Assembly (NCBI GenBank): GCA_965659115.1
Contig: CBFHUP010000017.1
Location: 1 to 40,703, forward strand
Direction of reading: 5' to 3'
DNA: 40,703 bases
Source of the DNA: UBA8752 sp965659115
Lineage (GTDB): Bacteria > Bacteroidota > Bacteroidia > Flavobacteriales_D > Sanyastnellaceae
Positions 39,983 to 40,703 of the stretch are shown here, one piece after another (the stretch's first letter is position 1; each line of letters starts with the position of its first letter). Position numbers and translations under genes: made by a program. The notes beneath the pieces were generated by a model, which ran no database searches, was not told the origin of the DNA, and worked only from the letters and a program-made list of their open reading frames with translations.

Positions 39983-40703
39983 ATGAACCTGTTTCTCGGT
40001 GATCCAATTCGTTTGCGTTGCACCCTCATCTGTGCTTTGGGTCTAATGGGCTGGCCTTTTAACGGCCTGCATCTGCAAGCTCAATCCGTTTCTGAATCCA
40101 ACAGCACCCCCACATGGGAAGCTGCCATTGCAGCTTATGCGGCTCTGGCGCAAGACCATCCGGAACAGGCTGCCTTGAAGCAGTTCGGGACATCCGATGT
40201 GGGGCGTCCCTTGCACCTCTTCACACTCGGCCCCGACTCGGCAGCGCTGCGCATCCTCATCAACAACGCGATTCATCCTGGAGAACCTTGCGGCGTAAAT
40301 GCCAGCCTCCAATGGGCCAAATCCCTGCTGTCCTCTCCTGAAAGTTTGCCAGCAGGGGTGCACATAGGCATCGTACCGATGTACAATATTGGCGGGGGGC
40401 TTCGGCGCAATTGCTGCACGCGCGCCAACCAAAATGGACCAGAAGAGTATGGGTTCCGCGGCAATGCCCGCAACCTCGATCTCAACCGTGACTTCATCAA
40501 GTGCGACAGCCGCAACGCACTGTCATTCAACAAAATGTTCTCCAGCTTTTTGCCTGACGTTTTTGTGGATACGCACACTTCAAATGGCGCGGACTACCCC
40601 GCAACGTTGACCCTGATCACCACCCAACCCGATAAATTGGGCGGACCGCTGGGCGCTTGGCTGGAGGCAGAGTTTGAGCCTCTGCTTTTCGCCGGTATGG
40701 CTG
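39983..40703 (+). CDS. M14-family zinc carboxypeptidase, C-terminus cut by window edge
   Basis: The ATG at 39983 opens a frame that runs to the window end (240 codons seen). The N-terminus has a plausible, somewhat long signal peptide (residues ~13-34, ending 'LHLQAQ'). The zinc-binding motif H98-P-G-E101 lies in 'RILINNAIHPGEPCG', and the substrate-binding 'YGFRGNARNLDLNRDFIK' has the expected Arg-Asn-Leu-Asp-Asn-like order. 'DVFVDTHTSNGADYPATLTLI' carries the next conserved His. The general-base Glu lies beyond the edge. A periplasmic or secreted peptidase is likely. Confidence 0.88.
   Translation, partial: MNLFLGDPIRLRCTLICALGLMGWPFNGLHLQAQSVSESNSTPTWEAAIAAYAALAQDHPEQAALKQFGTSDVGRPLHLFTLGPDSAALRILINNAIHPGEPCGVNASLQWAKSLLSSPESLPAGVHIGIVPMYNIGGGLRRNCCTRANQNGPEEYGFRGNARNLDLNRDFIKCDSRNALSFNKMFSSFLPDVFVDTHTSNGADYPATLTLITTQPDKLGGPLGAWLEAEFEPLLFAGMA

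Overview
The window looks like chromosomal DNA of an uncultured, probably aquatic member of the Bacteroidota, most likely Flavobacteriales. Four things support this. There is a gldF-gldG gliding-motility ABC pair. Several secreted proteins end in, or resemble, type IX secretion (T9SS) sorting domains. DUF4369/TlpA-type and SprB-like domains are present. There are also large cysteine-rich proteins built from the 'GCTD..ACNY....ATDDDGSC' modules that I associate with marine Flavobacteriia. Gene packing is very tight: many neighbours overlap by 4 nt (ATGA or GTGA), several genes appear to start with GTG or TTG, and no gene-free stretch reaches 300 bases.

Layout. Positions 1-7195 (minus) hold coaE, two large FG-GAP/ASPIC-UnbV secreted proteins, nfeD and a paraslipin (partial at the left edge). 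rpe (plus) diverges from coaE. A third FG-GAP/ASPIC-UnbV paralogue and clpS follow on the minus strand (7922-10868). With the starts chosen here all three paralogues are exactly 2586 nt (861 aa). Positions 11000-14022 hold a LytTR regulator with a degenerate receiver, a small YopX-like gene on the opposite strand, and glnS. A compact minus-strand operon, phoH-purC-tsaC-cca (18115-14000), ends overlapping the 3' end of glnS. An eight-gene plus-strand run (18205-25447) encodes a SAM hydrolase, an ABM-domain protein, GldF, GldG, a DUF4340 protein, a PaaJ/PcaF-type thiolase, a PaaY-type hexapeptide protein and TrmN6, mostly joined by 4-nt overlaps.

Positions 25982-33782 are the most unusual part. 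A tRNA-Met(CAT) with its own terminator is followed by two giant secreted cysteine- and aspartate-rich proteins (893 and 1575 aa). Both combine an unrecognised ~190-residue beta-rich-looking domain (one copy in the first, two in the second) with many thrombospondin-3-like Ca-binding repeats, 'GCTD' modules and a single C-terminal dockerin-like loop. The second gene contains a 165-bp tandem repeat that is nearly identical at DNA level, a likely hotspot for copy-number change.

The right end (33741-40703) has a helical repeat-like protein coupled to a DUF4369/TlpA-like thioredoxin, a YeeZ-like NAD(P)-binding protein, an alpha/beta hydrolase, a secreted T9SS-type protein, a DUF2797 protein, YqgE/AlgH, and the start of an M14 zinc carboxypeptidase cut by the window edge.

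All functional calls come from reading motifs and recalled family features. No search was run.
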